Assembly: GCA_012511995.1 (NCBI GenBank)
Contig: JAAZFA010000366.1
Span: 1 to 5,883 of the forward strand
Direction of reading: 5' to 3'
Length of the DNA stretch: 5,883 nucleotides
Source of the DNA: Thermoproteota archaeon
Lineage (GTDB): Archaea; Thermoproteota; Bathyarchaeia; Bathyarchaeales; Bathycorpusculaceae
This document shows positions 1 through 5,799 of this stretch, piece by piece (the stretch's first letter is position 1; each line of letters opens with the position of its first letter). The notes under the pieces were generated by a model. It ran no database searches, was not told the origin of the DNA, and saw only the letters and a program-made list of their open reading frames with translations. A program made the position numbers and the translations under genes.

Positions 1-65
1 GTACCAGCTTCGGCTTGTTTAAGAATCGCCATGATTTGGCTGTCGGTATATCGTGATCTTTTCAT
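1..65 (-). CDS. IS3-family transposase OrfA, N-terminal fragment
   Basis: The ATG at 65-63 opens a frame running off the left edge. It gives 21 complete residues, beginning MKRSRYTDSQIMAILKQAE. This is the typical start of IS3-family OrfA proteins, whose N-terminus is a helix-turn-helix that binds the element's ends; OrfA is normally joined to the OrfB integrase by a -1 frameshift. The ribosome binding site AAAGGA precedes the ATG by about 6-7 bases. Only the first part of the helix-turn-helix is visible, so it cannot be said whether the element is intact. The family call rests on a short but very characteristic segment. Confidence 0.8.
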   Translation of the reverse strand, partial: MKRSRYTDSQIMAILKQAEAG

Positions 66-66
66 T

Positions 67-88
67 GAATTTCCTTTATAAGAAATTC
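67..88 (-). promoter_or_regulatory. Inverted repeat covering the orfA ribosome binding site
   Basis: On the minus strand GAATTTC (88-82) and GAAATTC (73-67) form a perfect 7-bp inverted repeat with an 8-base spacer, immediately before the orfA ATG. The purine-rich AAAGGA lies in the spacer and the second arm. A hairpin in mRNA would partly hide the ribosome binding site. Structures of this kind limit transposase translation from read-through transcripts in several IS families; that role here is inferred. Confidence 0.4.
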
Positions 89-435
89 TACTTCTAATTG
101 CTATGGTTTTGTGGGAGGATTACCAAACCAATGGCTAGATGTCTTTTGCCCACGCACTTGAGCCTAGCAAGACAAAATTGTCGTTGCGATATTCACAGTG
201 TTTTTAAACTCCACTTCTTAGTGTAGAAAGCTCGTTGAGTTTCTTATCAGTACTACTGTATCGATTCCAAGTGCTATGTTTATTTTTGTCATATATAACA
301 AGAATCACTTATTTTTAATGCATTTATAAGACGCTTTTCGGTCACATAATTATTTTTAGTTGTTCAACATATAGCATTAAACATAGAGCAGCACAAGATT
401 TTTCAAGGATTTTAAGTTTAAGATTAAACTAATTC

Positions 436-467
436 CATAGTCAATTACTATGCTTTTTACAGTAATT
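436..467. repeat. Overlapping inverted repeats (alternative hairpins)
   Basis: CATAGT (436-441) and ACTATG (447-452) form a perfect 6-bp inverted repeat with a 5-base loop. AATTACT (443-449) and AGTAATT (461-467) form a perfect 7-bp repeat with an 11-base spacer. The two overlap, so only one could fold at a time. The octamer ACTATGCT (447-454) recurs at 514-521 in the promoter, which hints at a shared protein-binding half-site. The function is unknown. Confidence 0.4.
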
Positions 468-493
468 ATCATATAGTTCAACTTTAAGATAAA

Positions 494-521
494 TTGACAT
501 TTAAAAGCATTGTACTATGCT
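494..521 (+). promoter_or_regulatory. Candidate sigma70 promoter of the RT-nitrilase gene
   Basis: A perfect -35 box TTGACA (494-499) is followed after 16 bases by TATGCT (516-521), which matches TATAAT at 4 of 6 positions. Transcription would start near 528 and leave a leader of about 110 nt before the ATG at 640. It is the best promoter-like match seen in the 500-base upstream region. A second TTGACA at 617-622 is too close to the start codon to drive the full gene. Confidence 0.55.
506..521. promoter_or_regulatory. Operator-like palindrome between -35 and -10
   Basis: AGCAT (506-510), TGTACT, ATGCT (517-521) form a perfect 5-bp inverted repeat with a 6-base spacer, located inside the promoter spacer and overlapping the -10 box. 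A dimeric repressor bound here would block RNA polymerase. The right arm is part of the ACTATGCT octamer also found at 447-454. No regulator gene is in the window, so the operator role is inferred from position and symmetry only. Confidence 0.35.
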
Positions 522-556
522 AATCTTGTTGGCGTTATAAATCCATTCTTGAGTAT

Positions 557-589
557 GTATATCCTGTTGTCAATACAGTTGGCATATAC
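557..589 (+). other. Imperfect hairpin in the RT-nitrilase mRNA leader
   Basis: GTATAT (557-562) pairs with ATATAC (584-589), CC (563-564) with GG (581-582) across a bulged C583, and TGTTGT (565-570) with ACAGTT (575-580) through three Watson-Crick pairs, two G-U pairs and a mismatch. They enclose the loop CAAT. The stem is long for an AT-rich leader and sits between the likely transcription start and the ATG. It could be a regulatory leader structure or part of a small RNA; no known RNA family was recognised. Confidence 0.35.
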
Positions 590-626
590 AATCGCATTAA
601 CTAGTGTTATTAGGCTTTGACAAGTA

Positions 627-642
627 TTAGAGTAAATAAATG
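627..642 (+). promoter_or_regulatory. Weak ribosome binding site and start codon of the RT-nitrilase
   Basis: The only Shine-Dalgarno-like element before the ATG at 640 is TTAGAG (627-632), 7 bases upstream. The match is poor, suggesting low or controlled translation. The start is still preferred because the next residues lead straight into the conserved N-terminal segment of this protein family (AWKRAHNYVRSFNWYAD) and no better start lies nearby. Confidence 0.45.
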
Positions 643-3600
643 AATAATAAATATGACATCTCGAATATAAAACTTAATGATAAATATCTTACTGATCCTA
701 TATTGTTAGCATTAGCATGGAAGCGTGCTCATAATTATGTGCGTTCATTTAATTGGTATGCAGATAATTTTGAGCTTGATAAGTCATCGTTGTTTTTACA
801 AAAAAAATGTAAGGAGTGGGTTAAAGAGTTAGAGTTAGAGTCTGGTGAGATTAATCTCAAACCACTTGAATTGGTTCCTGCACCTAAAACACATACTTGG
901 GAATTTATTAAGCCTAGTCTAGAAAGTGAATCACAAGATAAAGAGTGCTTAATTTGGCAACCGCAGGAATCAACAGCAGAGCTGTCATTGCGACCCTTGG
1001 CCCATATCGGAATCAAGGAGCAAACTTACTTTACTTTATTAATGTCCTGTTTAGCAAACATTGTCGAAACTAAACAAGGCGATCCTTCAACTGCGTTTGA
1101 CGAGGTACATGCAAAGCAAGTAGTAAGTTACGGCAATCGTTTATATTGCACCTATGAAAATGGAAAAGCTGAGCATAACTATGGAAGTGCCATTCTTTAT
1201 AGTAAATATTTTGCTGATTATCGTGTTTTTTTACAGCGACCATATTATTTTGCTCAACAAGAAAATTTTGAAAAATCACAGGGTGAAGATATATACATTG
1301 TTGAGCTTGATTTAAAACAGTTTTTTGATACGATAAACAGAGAAAAATTAATACAAAAAATTGAAAATCTAATTAAAGAACAAAATCCACTACAGTCAAA
1401 AGAAGGTAATAAAAAATCAACAACCATTTTGTTAGAAAGCTTTAAAAATTGGGAGTGGAGTGATGATGCGAAAAAAGACGCTATATTTTTTTCAGGGAAA
1501 AGTGGTAGTCAAAGTAGAGATGAGCTACCCAAAGGTATTCCACAGGGGCTAGTTGCAGGTGGTTTTTTAGCAAATATTTATTTGCTTGAAATCGATAAGA
1601 TAATGTCATCCATACTTAATCAAACTTATAAACAAGATGATGTTGAAAACAGTAAAAAGTCCGAAGAAATAGATAGTATTCTGCAGGCTTTATATGATCA
1701 AAATATTAAGATTAATGATTATTGTCGTTACGTAGACGATATTCGATTAGTAATTTCAGCCCCTAAACTAAGTAGAGATTATTCACTTCAACAGCTTACG
1801 AAGACGATCGTAAGGTTGGCAACTATCTTTTTAAAGACAAAAAGGTTAAATCTTAAAATTAATAAAGATAAAACAAAAGTTACTCCGTATCATAGTAAAC
1901 CAAAGGGTATATCTAGTCAGACGAATATCATACAAGAGCAAATGAGTGGTCCCTTAGGTCCAGAACATATTGACAATCTTATCAATGAGATTGAATCGTT
2001 GTTAGATTTAAATATGACGGAGAATCCTTTTCAAGATAAAGACAGCTGTAAACTTAATAAGTTAGCGGAAATAGAGCGTAGTAGCTTTGATGTTCGTGAA
2101 GATACTTTACGACGTTTTGCTGCTAATAAACTAGCTAAAGCTCTTAAAGAAAAAAGACACTTCACTTCACGCAAAGTTGATGCTCAAGGAAATCCAATTG
2201 CTGGTGAATGGGATTATTTGCAAGAACGCATAGCAAGAAAGTTCATTGCAATATGGAGTAGAGAGCCGTCATTGGTGTTGCTATTAAAAAAAGGTTTAGA
2301 GCTTTTTCCAAGTGCTCGTACTTTGGAGCCTATATTGGATCAATTAAAGGAGATTGGGAGTCGTGATGAAAAGCAAAAAGCGGTTGCTAATTATTGTTTT
2401 GCTGAAATATTTCGTCATTCTGCTACAGTCATTCATAAAAAAGATTTGCATGCTATACCCGCTCATGCGGATGTGTCTAGCTTCTTTGAAGTATTGCAAG
2501 ATCATGCCGCAAAATGTATCTCTCCTCAAGGACAACAAAACAATGAATGGAGTTTTGTAGAGGAGCAAGCGCGTTTTTTGTTACTTGTGCGTATTGACAC
2601 TACATTAGAAGAATCCACTGGCGATGCTCAACAGGATTTAATTTTCAAACTGCTGAAAGGTTATCGAACAATAACGACGCAATTAACTTTGGATGAAATT
2701 AGTTTATGTATATTATTGGCAAACCAACTTTCTGATGATAAACACATGCTACTGCGTTCAACGGTAGAGCTTATATCAAATTTAAGAAGTGGTATCGCTA
2801 ATGATAAGCTAAGTCTATTAACGGCAATCGCTACACAAAACTTAGATTTAGTAAGCGAAATAATTCAGCAAGCTCGACTATTGAGAAAAAGTTGGGTTTT
2901 CACAGATGACATTAAAACGTTAACGGAAAAAATTTATCTTGATATTAGACCTTCTAAAAAACCATTGGACCAAATAAAAACAAGTCAGGGATTAGTCCAA
3001 TTAATAACTCGACCTGATAATCCTTTTGCCAATGAGATTATGGCGATTAAGCTTATGCAGGCATTAATTATAAGTTATGAAAGTCAACAGCTTGAATTAG
3101 AAGACAAACAAATAGATCTAGCTGCAACAACGGTCATATTTAAATCTGGCTATAAAGAGATACCTCTATATCAGAGTTTTGAGGAGCAGTTAATTGTTGA
3201 GTTAAAAACTCAAGATGCTCTTACTACTGACTATTTAACAAATTTCTTAAATACAGAGGAACTGGCTTTACGCAAAATAGCTTTTGTTATCCGAGCAGCT
3301 CTCGCCGGCAGTAAGGATGTCACGGGATTTGGAGTGAGTTATCCGCCTAAAGTTGGTTATAGGGGTTTAAAATCAACCCACATGAAGCGTCAAATAGGAC
3401 TTTACACAACGCCGGAATCCTTGGCAGGAAAAGGTGCGCAGACATCAGGGTGGTTAACTACTTTGCTTACGAAACTATTACGTTGGCCTGGTATTCGTGT
3501 AAATGAACAAGGGTATAATTGGCCTACAAAATTTGGACTTAGTGAAGTAAAAGAGCTTCTTGAAAAACGTTTAAAAGAGTTAAAGAGCGTTTACTGTCAA

Positions 3601-4503
3601 TTGTCTCAAATGCCAGCGTTGCCTGAGCTCATCTCGCCAAAATGGAAAAAAGATAAGACGAATCTTAATGTGGTGATGGTACAGTCAAAGTTACCTACGC
3701 AAAAAGATTTTATATCAGATTTGTATTTAAATGATCTGCAATTTCGAAGTCAACATAGAAGTCACATAGCCAGTGTTGCAAAACTTGCTGTTGAGCATAT
3801 TAAGACCAGTGAAATTGAGCCTGATTTGATTATATGGCCTGAACTAGCAGTACACGAAGAAGATCTAGATGTTTTAAAACTGCTTTCTCAAAAAACACAC
3901 GCTATAATTTTTGCAGGACTTGGTTTTTTACAAAATGAAAATGGTTCTCCTATTAATACAGCCATTTGGATAGTACCCCGTAAGCACAATGGTAATAATA
4001 ATGAAATAATGCGCCTTCAGGGTAAATACCACATGACTGCTTTAGAGAGGGGCAAAGTTCAATCATGGCGACCATACCAACTTATGCTAGAGTTGTGTCA
4101 TCCAAACTTTCCGACACAAAAAGGTTTCACACTAACTGGTGCGATTTGCTACGACGCAACAGATATCAAACTAAGTGCAGACTTAAGTGATAAATCAAAC
4201 GTTTTTGTAATCGCAGCGTTAAATAAAGATGTGAATACTTTTGACAGTATGGTTGAGGCGTTACACTATCATATGTATCAACCTGTAGTTTTAGTAAATT
4301 CGGGTGAGTTTGGCGGTAGTTATGCGATGGCACCTTATAAAGAGCATCATGAAAAACTTATTGCTCATAATACAGGTAAAAATCAAGTCGCAATTAGTAG
4401 TTTTTCTTTAAATATGTTTGATTTTAGAAGGGATGGGGTAGGGAGAAGCATGAGATCAAAAAACCAGATAAAGACACAACCAGCTGGTATTACTCTTAAG
4501 TGA
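640..4503 (+). CDS. drt1: DRT type 1 (UG1-like) anti-phage reverse transcriptase-nitrilase
   Basis: This is a 1287-residue protein. The reverse transcriptase occupies roughly residues 125-430. Motif A is LDLKQFFDTI with D224, motif B is LPKGIPQGLVAGG (296-308), the catalytic box is YVDD (364-367, D366 and D367), and a following KINKDKTKV (406-414) fits motif D. Residues 1-125 carry AWKRAHNYVRSFNWYAD, typical of the group. About residues 430-1005 have no recognised domain and look mostly helical. Residues about 1008-1265 form a nitrilase-like (carbon-nitrogen hydrolase) domain with the triad E1068 (WPEL), K1129 (QGKYH) and C1170 (AICYD), all present. An RT fused to a C-terminal nitrilase defines DRT1/UG1 defence systems, known to protect against phage; UG5-type RTs are also nitrilase-linked, so the subgroup is slightly less certain. 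It is expected to be cytoplasmic, as no signal peptide or membrane segment is seen. Both active sites look intact and the length fits a full gene. The substrate of the nitrilase and the cDNA product are not predictable from sequence. The gene appears monocistronic, with its own promoter near 494-521. Confidence 0.9.
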   Translation: MNNKYDISNIKLNDKYLTDPILLALAWKRAHNYVRSFNWYADNFELDKSSLFLQKKCKEWVKELELESGEINLKPLELVPAPKTHTWEFIKPSLESESQDKECLIWQPQESTAELSLRPLAHIGIKEQTYFTLLMSCLANIVETKQGDPSTAFDEVHAKQVVSYGNRLYCTYENGKAEHNYGSAILYSKYFADYRVFLQRPYYFAQQENFEKSQGEDIYIVELDLKQFFDTINREKLIQKIENLIKEQNPLQSKEGNKKSTTILLESFKNWEWSDDAKKDAIFFSGKSGSQSRDELPKGIPQGLVAGGFLANIYLLEIDKIMSSILNQTYKQDDVENSKKSEEIDSILQALYDQNIKINDYCRYVDDIRLVISAPKLSRDYSLQQLTKTIVRLATIFLKTKRLNLKINKDKTKVTPYHSKPKGISSQTNIIQEQMSGPLGPEHIDNLINEIESLLDLNMTENPFQDKDSCKLNKLAEIERSSFDVREDTLRRFAANKLAKALKEKRHFTSRKVDAQGNPIAGEWDYLQERIARKFIAIWSREPSLVLLLKKGLELFPSARTLEPILDQLKEIGSRDEKQKAVANYCFAEIFRHSATVIHKKDLHAIPAHADVSSFFEVLQDHAAKCISPQGQQNNEWSFVEEQARFLLLVRIDTTLEESTGDAQQDLIFKLLKGYRTITTQLTLDEISLCILLANQLSDDKHMLLRSTVELISNLRSGIANDKLSLLTAIATQNLDLVSEIIQQARLLRKSWVFTDDIKTLTEKIYLDIRPSKKPLDQIKTSQGLVQLITRPDNPFANEIMAIKLMQALIISYESQQLELEDKQIDLAATTVIFKSGYKEIPLYQSFEEQLIVELKTQDALTTDYLTNFLNTEELALRKIAFVIRAALAGSKDVTGFGVSYPPKVGYRGLKSTHMKRQIGLYTTPESLAGKGAQTSGWLTTLLTKLLRWPGIRVNEQGYNWPTKFGLSEVKELLEKRLKELKSVYCQLSQMPALPELISPKWKKDKTNLNVVMVQSKLPTQKDFISDLYLNDLQFRSQHRSHIASVAKLAVEHIKTSEIEPDLIIWPELAVHEEDLDVLKLLSQKTHAIIFAGLGFLQNENGSPINTAIWIVPRKHNGNNNEIMRLQGKYHMTALERGKVQSWRPYQLMLELCHPNFPTQKGFTLTGAICYDATDIKLSADLSDKSNVFVIAALNKDVNTFDSMVEALHYHMYQPVVLVNSGEFGGSYAMAPYKEHHEKLIAHNTGKNQVAISSFSLNMFDFRRDGVGRSMRSKNQIKTQPAGITLK

Positions 4504-4531
4504 TATAACATTCATTCAAATATAACTGTGA

Positions 4532-4763
4532 AAAGGTTATGGGGGTGAAAATGTTCAAGAATACATGAAATAAGCTAATAATGGATGTGTAGGTCATATG
4601 CCCTTGCTATCACGATTTAGAGATCGCTATGTTATTCATAATTTTATCAATGATGCAAAAAATATTGCTCTTGCGTTGAATACTATGTTTTTTTAATGAA
4701 AGTGTCGAGAACAAAGTAGATGCACTTGAGCTTACAAAAATGATGTGGCTAACGGTCAGATAA
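4532..4763 (+). pseudogene. Possible decayed small ORF of unknown function
   Basis: One frame reads KGYGGENVQEYMK, hits a TAA at 4571-4573, and continues in the same frame through ANNGCVGH into a 32-codon ORF starting ATG at 4598 (MPLLSRFRDRYVIHNF...). That ORF ends at 4694-4696, directly after a run of seven T (4688-4694). Removing one T would join it to ESVENKVDALELTKMMW and onward to a stop at 4761-4763. The composition looks more like coding sequence than its surroundings, which suggests a remnant with one nonsense codon and one frameshift. The family was not recognised. It may instead be chance open sequence, or the 32-codon ORF may be a real small gene; its start has only a weak AGG upstream. 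Confidence 0.3.
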
Positions 4764-4775
4764 AAACGTATTACC

Positions 4776-4804
4776 CAGGTTATCTAGGAGCCTAGGATAC
4801 CCTG
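4776..4804. repeat. Compact hairpin / inverted repeat upstream of the Abi-like gene
   Basis: CAGG (4776-4779) pairs with CCTG (4801-4804), TATC (4781-4784) with GATA (4796-4799), and TAGG (4785-4788) with CCTA (4791-4794), around AG and with one mismatch and one bulge. The core also reads as the perfect repeat CTAGG-AG-CCTAG. A second perfect repeat, TATGT-CA-ACATA, follows at 4805-4816. With no T run after it, it is a poor intrinsic terminator on the plus strand. It could be an mRNA 3'-end structure, an operator, or the scar of a mobile repeat. Confidence 0.4.
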
Positions 4805-4814
4805 TATGTCAACA

Positions 4815-4882
4815 TAGACCTGAGCCACTTGATTTTGAGATAATATATAAATTTGAGGCTCTTGAGCAAAAAGTAGTAAGAT
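4815..4882 (+). promoter_or_regulatory. Candidate promoters of the Abi-like gene
   Basis: Two weak sigma70-like arrangements are visible. TAGACC (4815-4820) with GATAAT (4839-4844) has an 18-base spacer; GATAAT matches the -10 consensus at 5 of 6. TTGAGG (4853-4858) with TAAGAT (4877-4882) also has an 18-base spacer. Either would give a short leader. The long gap after the RT-nitrilase gene makes a separate promoter likely, but which one is used cannot be told. Confidence 0.3.
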
Positions 4883-4895
4883 ATTTTTTATTTTT

Positions 4896-4901
4896 AAAGG
4901 G
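4896..4901 (+). promoter_or_regulatory. Ribosome binding site of the Abi-like gene
   Basis: AAAGGG lies 5 bases before the ATG at 4907 and is clearly stronger than the site before the RT-nitrilase gene. It supports this start, as does the family-typical N-terminus that follows at once. Confidence 0.6.
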
Positions 4902-4906
4902 TAGTC

Positions 4907-5767
4907 ATGGTAGGTATCGATTTGTTTTCTAAACGTCAGAAACTAGCTAGGGGAGAGATGCCTGATGTTTACCACTACGATGAGCTACCTGATAAGCTAC
5001 GAGTTCAGATTCTTCACATAATTAGTGATGCTTTTGGCGTTGATGCGCTTGGAAAAAACAATGCGCAGGCTGCATATCGATTTGTTCAGGGACAACTTTG
5101 TCGTGAATTAGGGGTTTTTGAGTTAGTTGAATTTTTAGATTCTGATAAAGAGCAAATCTTTGAGTACTTCAGAAGAGAGACTTCAGTGGAGTTTGCTTTA
5201 GATGTAGTCGAATTGTGTTTTAGAGCAATCGAACTACAACTCCAGGTTCGAGATTATGGCAGAGACACTATTAGAGAAATTCAACCTCAAGATGCAATTG
5301 AACTACTTAATGCACGTTTCAAGGAGAGTGGTGTTGGATATCAATATGTGTCAGGACAAATTATTCGTATTGATTCAGAGTTTTTACATACTGAAGCGGT
5401 AAGGCCTACTCTAGCGGTTCTAGGAGATGAAAATTTCAGAGGTGCTAATGAAGAGTTTTTACGCGCTCATGAGCATTATCGTCACGGCCGCAATGAAGAG
5501 TGTATGGTTGAAGCTTTGAAAGCATTTGAAAGCACAATGAAAATTATTTGTTCTTTAAATAATTGGTCAATTAAAACACCGAGTACGGCTAGAAATCTAA
5601 TTTTAGCTTGTTCAGAGAATGGTTTGTTTCCTAACTATTTAAAGGCTCAATTAACTTCAGTACGCTCTTTGTTAGAAAGTGGAGTGCCAACCTTAAGAAA
5701 TAAGAACGCTGCTCATGGGCAAGGTAATGCAGTAATTAATGTTCCTGGGTCTTTAGCGAGCCTGTAG
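4907..5767 (+). CDS. Abortive-infection-like protein (AbiJ_NTD4 + Abi_C/HEPN), 3'-truncated by an IS
   Basis: This is a 286-residue protein. The N-terminus (FSKRQK at 7-12, RGEMPDVYHYDELP at 15-28, LRVQILHI at 31-38) matches from memory the AbiJ N-terminal domain 4 type found in STM4504/CBY_0614-family proteins. The C-terminal part (about 185-273) resembles the Abi_C family: KAFESTMKIICSLNNW begins at 205, and LRNKNAAHGQG at 263-273 contains R264-x5-H270, a HEPN-type ribonuclease motif. HEPN toxins of this kind typically cleave RNA and cause growth arrest or abortive infection on phage attack; that role is inferred. Family members usually continue after the VP-x-x-LA segment with about 20 or more residues of a final helix. 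Here the frame ends SLASL-stop exactly where an IS256-like end begins (about 5758), so the last two codons and the stop appear to come from the IS. The R-x5-H motif survives, but loss of the final helix may destabilise the protein, and the gene may be inactive. It has its own ribosome binding site and probably its own promoter. Confidence 0.8.
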   Translation: MVGIDLFSKRQKLARGEMPDVYHYDELPDKLRVQILHIISDAFGVDALGKNNAQAAYRFVQGQLCRELGVFELVEFLDSDKEQIFEYFRRETSVEFALDVVELCFRAIELQLQVRDYGRDTIREIQPQDAIELLNARFKESGVGYQYVSGQIIRIDSEFLHTEAVRPTLAVLGDENFRGANEEFLRAHEHYRHGRNEECMVEALKAFESTMKIICSLNNWSIKTPSTARNLILACSENGLFPNYLKAQLTSVRSLLESGVPTLRNKNAAHGQGNAVINVPGSLASL

Positions 5768-5786
5768 ATATTTTTGTGTAAATGCC
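5758..5786. repeat. IS256-type terminal inverted repeat (one copy)
   Basis: The sequence begins GAGCCTGTAG and contains TTTTTGTGTAAATG. The TTGTGTAAA core, and the spacing from the leading GA, agree with the remembered terminal repeat of IS256. It sits about 14 bases outside the transposase stop codon, as expected. The exact first base is inferred because the other copy is not in the window. Confidence 0.55.
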
Positions 5787-5799
5787 ATTTTCTTTACTA

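Larger units (their letters stand above)
1..125 (-). mobile_element. IS3-family insertion sequence, 5' end (partial)
   Basis: The start of an IS3-type orfA lies here on the minus strand, so the body of the element is to the left of the window and its orfA-side end faces the defence genes. The outer end is not certain. Read on the minus strand, a plausible terminus begins TGGTAATCCTCCCAC at 125. It has the 5' TG and C-rich stretch common in IS3-family ends. A start at 130 (TGGTTTGG) is also possible. The partner inverted repeat and the target duplication lie outside the window, so the boundary is inferred. Confidence 0.55.
126..639. other. AT-rich non-coding region upstream of the RT-nitrilase gene
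   Basis: About 510 bases between the IS3 end and the RT-nitrilase start contain no convincing reading frame on the plus strand, where stops are frequent in all frames; no recognisable gene fragment was seen on the minus strand. No tRNA or CRISPR structure was recognised. The region contains several small inverted repeats (for example CAGTA-c-TACTG near 248-258, and the cluster at 436-467), one convincing promoter (494-521) and a leader hairpin (557-589). Nothing was recognised between about 130 and 430 beyond weak palindromes. Confidence 0.6.
4504..4906. other. Intergenic region between the RT-nitrilase and Abi-like genes
   Basis: These 403 bases hold no intact gene of convincing size. They contain a possible decayed small ORF (4532-4763), a compact hairpin (4776-4804) with an adjoining inverted repeat (4805-4816), and promoter-like sequence before the Abi-like gene. 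No classical GC-rich terminator followed by a T run is seen directly after the RT-nitrilase stop, so its transcript could extend some way into this region. Confidence 0.6.

Noticed and set aside
154..163. GCACTTGAGC here and again at 4722-4731, a direct repeat flanking the RT-nitrilase gene
   Set aside because: A 10-base match between two gaps of about 500 and 400 bases is not rare by chance, and the similarity fades outside it, so it is not good evidence for attachment sites or a duplication.
282..335. Short ORF of 17 codons in the upstream region
   Set aside because: It is short and AT-driven (many Phe, Leu, Ile), has no ribosome binding site and shows no recognisable similarity.
126..639. 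CRISPR array, tRNA or retron-type msr-msd RNA
   Set aside because: No regularly spaced repeats, no cloverleaf and no pair of long inverted repeats typical of retron RNA were seen; only small hairpins are present.
617..645. A second perfect TTGACA just before the RT-nitrilase start
   Set aside because: A matching -10 would fall on or after the ATG at 640, so it could not drive the full gene, and the sequence there is not a good -10.
735..1016. Minus-strand open frame of 93 codons inside the RT-nitrilase gene
   Set aside because: It is a shadow of the real gene, with no recognisable family and no ribosome binding site pattern; the plus-strand frame has conserved motifs here.
2344..2568. Overlapping open frames on both strands (2344-2568 minus, 2354-2560 plus) in the central region
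   Set aside because: Both lie wholly within the RT-nitrilase frame and have low-complexity, unfamiliar translations; judged chance open frames.
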